This document shows positions 24,639 through 35,800 of a stretch of DNA of 64,000 bases, one piece after another (within the stretch, counting starts at the first letter, position 1; each line of letters starts with the position of its first letter). This DNA comes from Ceratodon purpureus (taxonomy: Eukaryota > Streptophyta > Bryopsida > Pseudoditrichales > Ditrichaceae): contig CM026426.1 in the NCBI GenBank assembly GCA_014871385.1, forward strand, positions 37,573,918 through 37,637,917, in the 5' to 3' direction. The translations under genes and the position numbers were made by a program. The notes beneath the pieces were generated by a model. That model was not told the origin of the DNA. It made no database searches and worked only from the letters and a program-made list of their open reading frames with translations.

Positions 24639-26757
24639 GTGTCGTGTGACATCATTGATAGAACATTAAGTAAGATGTTGCGCCAACGTAAGCCAAGGCC
24701 CGAAGTTATTGCAGTGGTCGTTTACAATGACCAGGATGTTGAGGGGAGGTGGATACCTATGCGGCTGGAGATGGATTCGTGGGTGACTCTTCGAGCCGCA
24801 ACCAGAGGCCATTGGGGAAGGGATGCTCGGGCACATGGCGAGGACTCTGCCGCGGGTGCGTGGAAGGCACAGATTAAACAGTTTTGTTGGAGCACTCAGA
24901 ATGCTAGCAGTACCCGCACACCTAAGCTGGAAGCAGTCTTAGTTAGGCATGCTTACCTTTGTCGGCAAATACACTTAGATCCCGAGGTTGCACACAATGA
25001 GCCGCGTTGTGTTAGAGCACAATAAAGTGTACCAAAAAAGTGCTTAACTATTTGACAATTTCAGCCCTTCTTATAAACACTCAAGAAAGTGGGATCTAAG
25101 TTATGTTGATTCAAAATTTAGTTATGGATTTCAAAAATAGACTTGATTCTCTTGAACTTCCCAAATGTGCGAGACAAGACATCGAGGTTTAGAAGTGGAA
25201 CGGATACCGCGAAGTCGGTTCAAGTGAATGGGATTATTTGCGAAAGTGAAGAGAAATGTTTATGGATTCCTCGAAAGTCACATTTAATTTCGCTGTCCAC
25301 TCCGTTCTTAAGGTACCATTCTAGAAATGCGGGGGTTCCAACAATTTGGACCCATAAAGTGTACCAAAAGTACCGTCGTGACGTTTTCTGGACACTGTTT
25401 TGGGCGAAACTTTTGGGGCTCTTCCCTTCAAATATTGTGGTGTTCAAATGCTCAAAAAATAATTTTCTGATGTTTGCGAATGGTCGGGAAAAAAAAAAGT
25501 GAAAAAAGAACATCTTCATTTTCATGATTTAGAACTAGCGGTCAAATTAAGTTTCAATTGAAGATGTTTTTCTTATGGAGATGCCTGTAAGATACCTTGT
25601 GACACCTTAAAAAGTGACGAAAATGCTCAAAAACTACACCAAAATGCTCAAAATCAGCTTTGAGCCTTAAAAAACAGCACACTTCATATTCACTTGTTGG
25701 TGGTCACATGTTGCACTTTGTGGTACACTTTATTGTGCTCTCCCCCAGCTATTTGTATGCATCGTTTTGGGAAGACTAGGTACATCCCTCTTCGATACTG
25801 GACATTATTCTAGTGGTGCATCACGAAGTAGGGGAGGCTACTAGAAACCACTGGGCACATTGGGATTTGATGGAGAATGGCACCTTTTATTTGAGAGCGG
25901 TGTACGTGCCACCAGCAGGAATTGAACTGTATAGACATCTGGAGCCGACCCCGTTGCCAACCTTCAATGACCCTGCTTGGCCAGTACCTGACATGCTAAC
26001 CTCGGAGGCATTCCGTTCTAGAGTGACCAATGATTTTGCTGCCGCAATGAAACCCACCACTGGAAGCAAGGCGGCTCATAATCAGTGGTTCTTGCCCATG
26101 CATGTTATGGTCGACCTCTTTGCAACAGCAGGAGAGAATGTGCGGCGGACAACAACCATGTACTTGATTAAGGATCCCAGCCAAACACTGTTAAGCGATC
26201 TCATGAACCCTGGTTGGGACGAGAAGGTTGTGATTGGCCAGGACATTACAAAGTGCATGGTCAATCGAGAATCCATTGTTCTCAGGTATCACGTTGGTAG
26301 GCACGTTCTGTACGCCAATTTCCAGAACGCAAAGTTCAGATCTTGTCCAAATCAGACATAGATTGCCATAGATCAAGCGGAGGTCCCAGACATGATCAAC
26401 ATGACGGTCAAATTCGATGATATGGAGTTGCCGTCGTTCGAGGTTGGGAAGTCGTGGCCAGTGAGTCACATTCGATACGAAATTGCAATTGTATTGGGCA
26501 GAGATCGAGTTCCAGATGAGTACAATCTCTTTGTTGAGCGACCAGGTATTCCAAGTGTCAAGGTAATGACTCCGTAGAACTCTAGCACCCTGATAACAAT
26601 CAAGTTTAGCGAATATTGTCTTTGAAGTGGCGATGGGTGTACACAAACATCGATGAACCTACTTGTGTTTCTTTCAGATTAATGCAAGGAGCGAGCGAAT
26701 TATGGAAATACAGCAAGTGCTAGCGGCAGATGGGATTATGAGAATGATTTCGGCATA
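24639..26757 (+). pseudogene. unrecognised gene interrupted by a MITE-like element; C-terminal ubiquitin-like fold possible
   Basis: Three blocks on one strand: 24639-25021 (RTLSKMLRQRKPRPEVIAVV...HAYLCRQIHL); from about 25776 to 26358 (NHWAHWDLMENGTFYLRAVY...NQWFLPMHVMVDLFATAGEN); and 26362-26574 spliced to 26679-26757. The last join (SVK at a GTAATG donor, INARSERIME after a TTTCAG acceptor) keeps the frame and ends at TAA. An in-frame TAG at 26359-26361 separates blocks two and three. The last domain (TVKFDDMELPSFEVG, then V-S-x-I-R-Y-E-I and D-E-Y-N-L-F-V) has the spacing of a beta-grasp ubiquitin-like fold, but this is inference. A 726-bp element sits between the first two blocks. Confidence 0.45.
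25015..25740. mobile_element. MITE-like element with terminal inverted repeats
   Basis: The left end reads GAGCACAATAAAGTGTACCA (25015-25034) and the right end is its exact reverse complement (25721-25740). Similarity extends about 9 bp further inward with one or two mismatches. A third copy of the inner word ATAAAGTGTACCA lies at 25354-25366, so the element may be an internally duplicated or nested form. No coding capacity for a transposase. Flanking bases give no clear target duplication, so superfamily assignment is open. Confidence 0.75.
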
Positions 26758-26764
26758 ATACAAG

Positions 26765-27385
26765 TAGTTTTGTGACATATGAGAAGGTTTAGTTGTACCT
26801 CATATGTCGAACCATGTTTTGGAAATATTAGTCGGCTGTAGCCCCATACAGAGTGCAGATGTAGCAATGTTGAATCAGTCCAGCAAGTTTTGTGCAGGAT
26901 GGTGTCAGCAAACAATGTGAGCATGATTTGTAACTAAAAAGAATGTTTTTTCCTAATTATATGTTTTGCTGAATCAGTAGCAGCATTTGAACGCTGTAAC
27001 GTCTGCACCTTCAAAAAGGTCCATGTCAGCAGATTCTTTTCTCATTTGACAAACATCGACCAAGCTGGCAATCTTCTGAAGACTCATGCAATTTCAGCTC
27101 CGAAGCTTAATGCACGTGAAGAATAAGCACTTGGTTCAAAATTAGCTAGTTCTAGTTGCAGGGATGTAGCGATATGGATAAGGGTGAATTTATCACTTAC
27201 CATCGAGAGTTATCATCTGTGTTTATGGCTTCATTGGTTGGTTAAAGTATTCACTAGTTTTGGAGAAGCAAGAGAAATTATGAAAATATATAAAATTAAG
27301 AAGCAAATAAGAGTGTGGCAGAATACCAATTTAAGGAAAGGGAAATCGAAAAAGGGTTCAGTCAAGGATGGATATACACAAAATC
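26765..27385. other. intergenic, nothing recognised
   Basis: AT-rich, with no frame above 72 codons and no repeat boundary noted. Confidence 0.4.
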
Positions 27386-27389
27386 CTCA

Positions 27390-28620
27390 AAATTTAACTT
27401 GAACGAGCCAAAGAGTTGACTAATCCTTTCTTCTAAAGATTGCAGAGAAATTAGGGTAGAACCCAAAGCATAATGATACGGTTAATTGAGATTCGCTCCT
27501 CTGCTTCAGCAAGGAGAGGGATCACGTAAACGAGTTATGCATGTATGGGTTTTGTCAGGAGTCTGAAATCACCACTTAAGCTGTCTGGGATAAAAAAATA
27601 TTAAATATTGGATTTCACGATTTCATTCGAAAATTAAAAAAAGAGGAGTTTAAATTAGAGAAGACGGTCAAGCAGATAATTAGAACAAAAAGTGGAAAGA
27701 AAGGTATTGGGTTTAGAATTAAAACAGAATCCATGGAATATAAAATTAAAACATAACCGACAAGTGGACTATTCCTTCCGTAGAGAGCGTGCACAAAACT
27801 CAGGAAACAATACTTCTTCCATTAATTTGATCATGGATTGAAATAAATAATGCATAATGCCACTGAAAATTACGGAAGCAAAGTTCTGGGAGGAAGGAGC
27901 TACTCAGTCGACAGTGCTTGAGATCTTGAGCCAGCAGCCAGATCCTGTATTGAAAAAATTGACGATATATAAGACATATTAAGAGGAGAGGTAGTGGTAA
28001 AAAACCAAGAAACAAAGAAGAAAGGAAAAATAAAAACGATTCAACTAAGGGTGGATTCAATCAAGATCCGAAGAATAAATCTTGAAGATATCAGAAAGTA
28101 AACCAATCCATTCTTCAAAAGTGAGCACAGAACTTCCCTACGAACTTCAAAACATAGCTATGTATTAATGTAGCTTCTTTTCCTTGCTTCAGCAGGTAAT
28201 AAATCAAGAAAAAGAGTCATGCATATACGAGTTATGTTAAAAGACACAAACCACCAAAGCATCGGTATGAGATATATAAAATATATTAAGAATGCTCGCA
28301 GTAGTGAAAATTGAAAAACTAAGAAGAAAGGGAAAATAAAAAGAATTCAATTGAGGGTGGGTTCAAGCGAAATCCACTGAATAAAACTTGAAGACACTAG
28401 AACAGAGTAAGCTAATCATTTCTTCAAGAGGTTGCATAGAACTTCCCCAGGAACTTGAAAACAGAACCTTGGGTTCATGTAGCGTGTCTTGCTTGCTTGA
28501 GCAAGTAATAATTGAAAGAGAACAATTGATGCATATGTGTGTTTAAAACAGGAGTCCAAAATCACGAAAGAAGCGGCCTAGTACCATGGATTGATTATTG
28601 TACTATTAAATTTCAATAAA
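27390..28620 (+). repeat. dispersed repeat B, three degenerate tandem copies
   Basis: Three diverged copies (about 27390-27570, 28040-28260, 28350-28620) share the order: GGATTCAA, AAATCC, AATAAAACTTGAAG, AAGCTAATC.TTTCTTCAA, GCATAGAACTTC, TTGCTTGCTTCAGCAAG, ATGCATATG, CACGAAAG. A fourth copy lies at 47174-47450 in the same orientation. Copies 3 and 4 both end in GCGGCCTA.TACCATGG followed by ATTGATTATTGTAC. Non-coding; element type unknown. Confidence 0.65.
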
Positions 28621-28734
28621 TCAAGTAATTGTTCTGACCCACTCCGACCTCCTTTTTTTATTCTGTCTTATATCATCTCCCTTTCCCTTAATGACATGGA
28701 ATTAGCAACGTATTGAAAAATAAAATATCGCATA

Positions 28735-28960
28735 ATTGTCATGCACTATCAATACTGCAAATTCCTAATGTGAGAGTTCTTCAGTGTCTGAACCCCTTGC
28801 ATCCAACCATTTTTCATCCATCTAATTTTCATCCATTCATACATTTTTTATCCATCCATTTTTCATCCAAGAAATTAAAATTGTACCAAAAAAAAACCTG
28901 TAAACAACAATCAACCCTCTAGAAAATTCCTAACCATCAACAGAGAAGAACCCAGAGACC
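28735..28960 (+). repeat. dispersed repeat C, copy 1, with CATCCATTT tandem words
   Basis: Shares with 50917-51170 the words TTGTCATGCA, AATA.TGCAAATTCCTA, then a run of ATCCATTTTTCATCC words and AAAACCTG.A.ACAAC. It is a diverged second member of a dispersed family. Confidence 0.65.
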
Positions 28961-29010
28961 ACGGCAAATATAAACAAGATTTGCCAATTTAATGAATACA
29001 ATGTGGAAGT

Positions 29011-29128
29011 GGGGGCCCCCAGCTGCATTAGTTGGGGGCCAGCTGTAATAGTTGAGAGCCCAAGCTGTAATAGTTGGGGCCCCCAACTGTAATAGTTGGG
29101 GCCCCCAACTGCACTAGTTGGGGCACCA
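29011..29128. repeat. palindromic tandem repeat (AGTTGGGGCCCCCAACT)
   Basis: About five degenerate units of roughly 24 bp, each built on the perfect palindrome AGTTGGGGCCCCCAACT plus a GTAAT or GCACT spacer. The units can form strong hairpins. No gene overlaps it. Confidence 0.75.
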
Positions 29129-29175
29129 TCTATAGTTTTAGAACATACATTTTCACAATGTTTTAATACATAGTT

Positions 29176-29420
29176 CTCACTAAAAGATCATGGTTTGGTA
29201 ATAATAGCAGATTTAAGGACAATTCTAAATTTAGAAACAAGTTGGACAAATTTAGAAATAAGTGATAACAAATTTAGAGGGGAAAGTTCGTACGTGAGCG
29301 GAGAGCGTAGAGCGGAGAGCGGTGAGCGCAGAATGGAGAGCACAGAGTTGACAATTAGGAAAATTTTCAAAAGCAAAGTAGACTCTATAACCGTGGAAAA
29401 TTACTAAATTAAGGCTTAAT
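29176..29420 (+). repeat. inverted repeat D, left copy (possible element terminus)
   Basis: Reads inward CTCACTAAAAGATCA, three AAATTTAGAAA words, CGTACGTGAGCGGAGAGCG, AGCGGTGAGCGCAGA, then CTATAACCGTGGA. The same order occurs on the opposite strand from 46732 down to about 46400. The outermost CTCCCTCCG block seen in the right copy is missing here. Confidence 0.7.
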
Positions 29421-29821
29421 TTTGACACTTTTTTTAGAAAAAGAGTATATTACCGTGGAAATTAGGATTATCTCTGGTAAGAATTTATTACGTTTGTTCT
29501 CAAAGATACAAATTAGGGCTGATGTCATGATGACGTCATGCATACATTCCTTTAGATTTATCATGGGTTTGGGCAAGATACAATGATCAGGCGTTGAGTT
29601 TTAGATCAAACAAATAATTCTTTCATAGAATTATGTAAATGCACAAGGAAAAAAACAACTTTCACAGAACATAAAGGAGGCAAGGTATACACGAGTATAA
29701 AATGGAAATGAGAATCATGAATATTTTAGTGCTTTGCAATAGAGTAGACGATGCAGTATGTAATCAACTCCACTGAAATCAAATCAAATTAAATGGAAAC
29801 AGTGATAGAGCGAGGCCTGTT

Positions 29822-32800
29822 TCAAACTTCGAAGATGCTACAGTCGCTGCTTCCACTCTCAGAACCCGATGACTCAGACTCTCCTTCTACAGCCTCTTCA
29901 TCGACAAATAGAAGGGCCCTGGGATCAAAATTAGTGGGCCGACTAGGAACATATCTAAGTGCACCACATTGAAGCGCTTGTGCTAAGCCCTCTGCATAGT
30001 CCGGAAGAATAAAAGGCTGAACCGGGCTGGAATTAAGACGCCACGATGGAGTGAACACGGCTCTATGCCCACTTGGCGGTGTTGTCACAACTACTCTGCA
30101 ATAGAAAGCCAGAAGTGGTTAGAACGAATAGGTAAATTTGCGTACAGAACTAATACTAGATGCATTGCACGAAACCTACAAATTCTAGAGTAAGACTTAC
30201 AATACTTAGTGGGTCTTTGTTTCTTTGCTGGTGCTTCCTCTGCTGCTGCCGGTCTAGGATGTTTAGGGGGGCCCATGGGAGATTTTGCTGCCATATACGG
30301 TTTGAGAAGGGCGTTGAATATGGCTTCGTCATCCTCAAAAGCTATAATATGACGACCAATAGCCTGGCAAGCCTTGACAGAGGCCCCTGCAAGTCAAAGC
30401 AAGGTGAAGACGTGAGAAACTGAGGAAGGAATCAGAGAAATAATTCTGTAGAAACATGTAAGAACGGTTACCTGTTCCTGCCTTCCAGTCCAGGACTATG
30501 TCGCCGGGCTTCGAGAGCTCTCCAATTATGCTCTGCATCATCCCAGGGGATTTTTCCCTTGGCCCTCTCCATGGAACATCCCCATTCATTTGCTGAGAAT
30601 CAACGTCGATAAAGTTGAAAATCGCATCACTCTCGGTAATGTTGAGGTCGCCGTGTATGACATCGGATTTCTTCGTTTGAAAGGAGAACTTAGATGGCGG
30701 CTCGCCACCACGAACGAAGACCGGGATCCAGAACCGATTAGTCTGCAATCAACCAAATTATGTCAGAATGAATAAACGGAAGGGATAGTACTAAGTAAAC
30801 TGAAGGAAAGGAAAGGATGAAATTACCAGGTTTCCGGGGTTCGTAGGAGAAGTCAGGCTGAGCTCATTGAAGCCCCACCAGTCTTTGTAAAGGACGAACT
30901 TAGTGGTGCTAGCTTCTTCAAGAATCTCTGTAGCCAGCGCTTGATCATTGTTGTAGATGATGCACAGAGCGCCATCATTTTGCAAGTAAAGACTTGCGAA
31001 ATAGAAAATGTCGTACACATAATCCTTTTCACGGGAGTTCCAAGGAGGAATCACGGTAGGAGGATCAGAAACGAGAGGGACAGGAAGATTCTCAGGGATG
31101 TCAACGATGATCAAGTCGACTCCCAGATGATTCTCAACCTGGCACCGCTCAGGAACTTCGTTCTGGCGGCCACGTCCAAACTGGAGAAACAACGGTATAG
31201 GGTTAGACAATATGAAATTAATTGAAGTGTATGTAATATCGAATTATGTAAGAAGAGAATCATACCTTGCGCACGAAGTCTAGAGTTTTCACCCAATCCG
31301 GATGGCCACCTTTGTCTTTGAGCTCCATGTTACGAACCAGTAACGGGGTCACGGATGACTTGATGATAGAAACACCAGTGGAATGGAGAGTTCCTGCGGA
31401 GGAGGTGCTTGCCGGGAGAAGTCTGGCCTTCCTTTGCTCCAGAAGACCTCTGGTGATAGCGGATGCACTGACCGATGAAGGCGCAGGAGTAGGGGACGGA
31501 TTGGGAACGACAATCACAGGAGATGGAACGGCAGCGCCCTTCTCCGGTGCGGAGGACTCTGCACCAGTCTCGTGAGAGCCCTGGGACGTAGCACCCAGCT
31601 TTCGCAGTCGCCGCCCCCGCCCTTTCTTCGGTGGAGGTGCAGATGATTGATCCTGGAGGCCTTCTGCCTCATCAGAACCGTCTCCAGAATCGTCGATGGC
31701 TATTGATCCCGCGTCAAGCTCAGCTTTGAGCTCCGCTTCAGACTCAACAACGAAACCTCGAATGCAATCGAGGTACCAACAACCAGCGGCTAGGTGCGGA
31801 GAGCTGAACCTCTTCAGCTGCAGAGGAGTATAGATACACTGATCAGAGCCTCTCTGAATCCACGAGGCGAAGTATGAAGGCAACTTCTCAGGGTCAATCG
31901 CACCTTTTGGAAGCAGCTCTCTCGTGAAGTACCTAATGAAAATCATTTGCCATATTAATCAGAATCATAGTATTGACAGTAAATAAAAGCGAAAAAGAAA
32001 GAAAGATAAAAACTCGAAGTGAATAAAAGTCATACCGGTATGTCACACGCTTAACAACATCTGCTGCTCCCGGATAAGTGGAAAAATCAGACTTCTTATC
32101 AAAAGGCTTTTCTGCGCGGGTACTTATAAATGCGGGGAAAGCCTTTTCCCAAAGGAGAATACGCCAACTCTCCACATATGCGTCTGGCCGCAACAGTCCC
32201 GGGAAGGACTTCCACTTGATGACAACGTTCTCGGTCTTGCAGATGTCATCAAACTCCCGGGTAACAGCATCCTCTATCTGCGATTGAAAGGTAAAGTCAT
32301 TGAGGTAAATATTGACATGGGACAAAGAAGAAGTAGTATCTGTAATTATTTTGAAGTATGAAGGAACTATACCCCAGCCCAGAATGTTGCCTTGTTCAAC
32401 CAAGGGTCGAAGTCGGCCTCCTTAAAGTCCAGGGGCAAAAATCTGTAAGATTGTCGTGCACTAGCTGAAGAGTTCCACCACCTCAGCCAACGCGCCTTGA
32501 ACTTTGCATCAACAGCTGCAGGAACAATCTTCTGAAGCTTCTCCACTGTCATCTCCGGCTTGGAGAATTCACTGTAATGCCGATTGATCTGGGAAGTGAA
32601 CATTACATGAACGGGAAGGTTAGTGTTTAAATTACTTATTCAAAAGTAAAGTAGAGATGTGAAGAAACTAACCTCTGCGAGGAAGTCATCACCGTTTTTG
32701 GGATTGGCAATGGCGAGGTACTTGGTGAAGTCCTTCTTCTTAATGTGGTCGACCATGCTGGACGAAGCGGCAGACATGGCATCCCATACCCCTGCCGCCG

Positions 32801-35800
32801 TTTGCTCTGTTATGGGTGTCTTCTCCTTGTAGGTCCGGGCAGCTTCGTCAGAAGCAGCCACGATTTCTCTCTGGAAAATAAAATTATCAACTTCTGAGTG
32901 TAAAGAGCATGGCAATTCATGACATTTAAAAGCGTAAGGGGGGGGGGGGGGGGGGGGAAGAAGAAGTGCTTACACGATAAAGAAATGTGATGAAGATTTT
33001 GGTTGGCAAAGTAAACCATCCAGGAATTGATGGTTTGTGATTCAAACATATTTGATACTCCGCCGGTGAGAGCAGATCCTTGAATTCCTCCAATTTCATC
33101 ACACCAAAAGAGCGAATACGAAAGAGTTTTGCAGGGAGATTACTCTTCACGTGATCATTCTCTGTAGACCTGCATGAGGATATGTAGTTAGTAAAAGCCG
33201 TGTAGTGCAAGTTCAAGCAGCTTTCAAGAAGTGAGGACAAGAAGTATAGAAAAAATGCTTACCAATTGATGTCGTGCATGGCATGAAGAAGGTTTCCCAC
33301 ATGACCGCGTGGGTCAAGAACAATGCAATGCACGGAGATGTGCCAAGCTGGATCATCATAGTGATGGTTGTTAATATGTCTATACCATGCGGCAAGGCGA
33401 TGGTTACCTTCCCAGACATAGAACATCTTCCCAGAGAACTCCATCCAGTCCGGGTCGGCCAAGAGCTCATCCTCGAAAGCATCGTTGACTTTCTGCCAAC
33501 AAGGGCTCCAGTCAGCCTTGATCTCAGGCGTGACTTCCGCTGTCTTCTCCTCGTGGTTGTACATGGAAATGTACATGACCCGGTCACCATCTCTATATCC
33601 ATTGACAAACTCTCGCTCCAAATGTTGAACTCCCATTTCTCCTACAGGTCGCACTCTTGCCATTGACTGCATCCTGCAGAGGGGTACGAGCATACGGGAC
33701 TTCGTCTTTGGGAGTATTCGGAGATCGTTGATGACGGTTGTAGAGTCCGCTTTGAAATGTTTTCTGTGTTCCAATTCACTGTCCACTGCATTCGTCAATT
33801 CAGTAGGACAAGATGGCGCTGGCAACTGATCCTGTGTTTGAGTTACCTGTCAAAGGTCAAACGTTTTTAGAGTTTATTCAAAGATATTGATCGTAAGCAA
33901 ATCAAAAACAATAATGTAGAATATAAGAATTACTTCTCAGACTGGTACATATCATTTGAGAACAGAAATAGCTGCAGCAGAAATAATTAGAGCTTAGGCC
34001 ACTATGTGCGTCGTGCACGACTATAATACTCCCTAGCCTGTCTACAGTTCCAGTGACGGCGCCTCTTCCAAAATCGCCTAGTCTGCTGGACAGGGCATGG
34101 CAGTATCGCCGGGAGGGCGAAGACAACATCGGCTGGCCTCCTCACTCTAATAGGCGAGGATGGAGAAGGTGGAGACATAGGCGGGGTCCCAAGTCTTGGA
34201 GAGGTTGGCATGTAGCCCGGGGATGTAGGCTCATAGACAGGAGACGTAGGCATGTACTGAGGAGAGTGGACCTGGAGAGGTCCACTACCTACACCTACAG
34301 GGATTCCTAAATCACACCTACACAAATGGGGCTGATCAAATGAATCTGAGAGGTCGGAAACATTGATCACGGAGGTCGGGGAACTGATGGACAAGGGTGC
34401 ATCTGAGAATACCTAGAGAAAAATAACAAAGACATTGTCAGATTCCCATCAAAGCCTTCAGAAGAAAAAAAAACAAATGATTATCGAAGTTCAATAAATA
34501 ATGCTATGTTCAATCCAGAAGGCAAAGTCGAACAACTTACCTCAGTTTCTGCTGGAGTTGGGCCATCAAAGTCACTTGCGGTGAATTGCTCTGTCAGCTC
34601 CTACAATACATAGGAAAATCAAATTATAAGAAAAATACAAATAACAGCAAATAAACAATATAAAGCAAAGACTATTGAATTCTCCATGGCCTCCAGAGAA
34701 GCCCTTGGAGCAGCCAAGCATTGAGCCCCCAAATCCTCCCCCTCCTCATGGGGGAGTGTCGGCTCCGAATGCGGTGCTGCGGGGTCTCCTCCCCCCGGGG
34801 CTGCTACTGCCCACTCTCCCTCCACTGCTCCAATGCCGACCGCAAGGGGTGCGGCCATGGCCTCGAGAAGAGCCCTTGGAGCAGCCAAGCATTGAGCCCC
34901 CGAATCCTCCCCCTCCTCATGGGGGAGTGTCGGCTCCGAATGCGGTGCTGCGGGGGCACCTCCCCCCGGGGCTGCTACTGCCCACTCTCCCTCCACTGCT
35001 CCAATGCCGACCGCTAGGGGTGCGGCCATGGCCTCCAGAGAAGCCCTTGGAGCAGCCAAGCATTGAGCCCCCGAATCCTCCCCCTCCTCATGGGGGAGTG
35101 TCGGCTCCGAATGCGGTGCTGCGGGGTCTCCTCCCCCCGGGGCTGCTACTGCCCACTCTCCCTCCACTGCTCCAATGCCGACCGCAAGGGGTGCGGCCAT
35201 GGCCTCCAAAGAAGCCCTTGGAGCAGCCAAGCATTGAGCCCCCAAATCCTCCCCCTCCTCATGGGGGAGTGTCGGCTCCGAATGCGGTGCTGCGGGGTCT
35301 CCTCCCCCCGGGGCTGCTACTGCCCACTCTCCCTCCACTGCTCCAAAGCCGACCGCAAGGGGTGCGGCCATGGCCTCGAGAAGAGCCCTTGGAGCAGCCA
35401 AGCATTGAGCCCCCAAATCCTCCCCCTCCTCATGGGGGAGTGTCGGCTCCGAATGCGGTGCTGCGGGGTCTCCTCCCCCCGGGGCTGCTACTGCCCACTC
35501 TCCCTCCACTCCTCCAATGCCGACCGCAAGGGGTGCGGCCATGGCCTCGAGAAGAGCCCTTGGAGCAGCCAAGCATTGAGCCCCCGAATCCTCCCCCTCC
35601 TCATGGGGGAGTGTCGGCTCCGAATGCGGTGCTGCGGGGTCTCCTCCCCCCGGGGCTGCTACTGCCCACTCTCCCTCCACTGCTCCAATGCCGACCGCAA
35701 GGGGTGCGGCCATGGCCTCGAGAAGAGCCCTTGGAGCAGCCAAGCATTGAGCCCTCGAATCCTCCCCCTCCTCATGGGGGAGTGTCGGCTCCGAATGCGG

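Noticed and set aside
25015..25740. Tc1/mariner assignment for the MITE-like element
   Set aside because: There is no TA duplication directly outside either end, and the terminal sequence does not match Stowaway.
29011..29128. CRISPR array
   Set aside because: The units are palindromes with 5-8 bp spacers in a eukaryotic transposon-rich region; there are no unique spacers of 25-40 bp and no cas genes.
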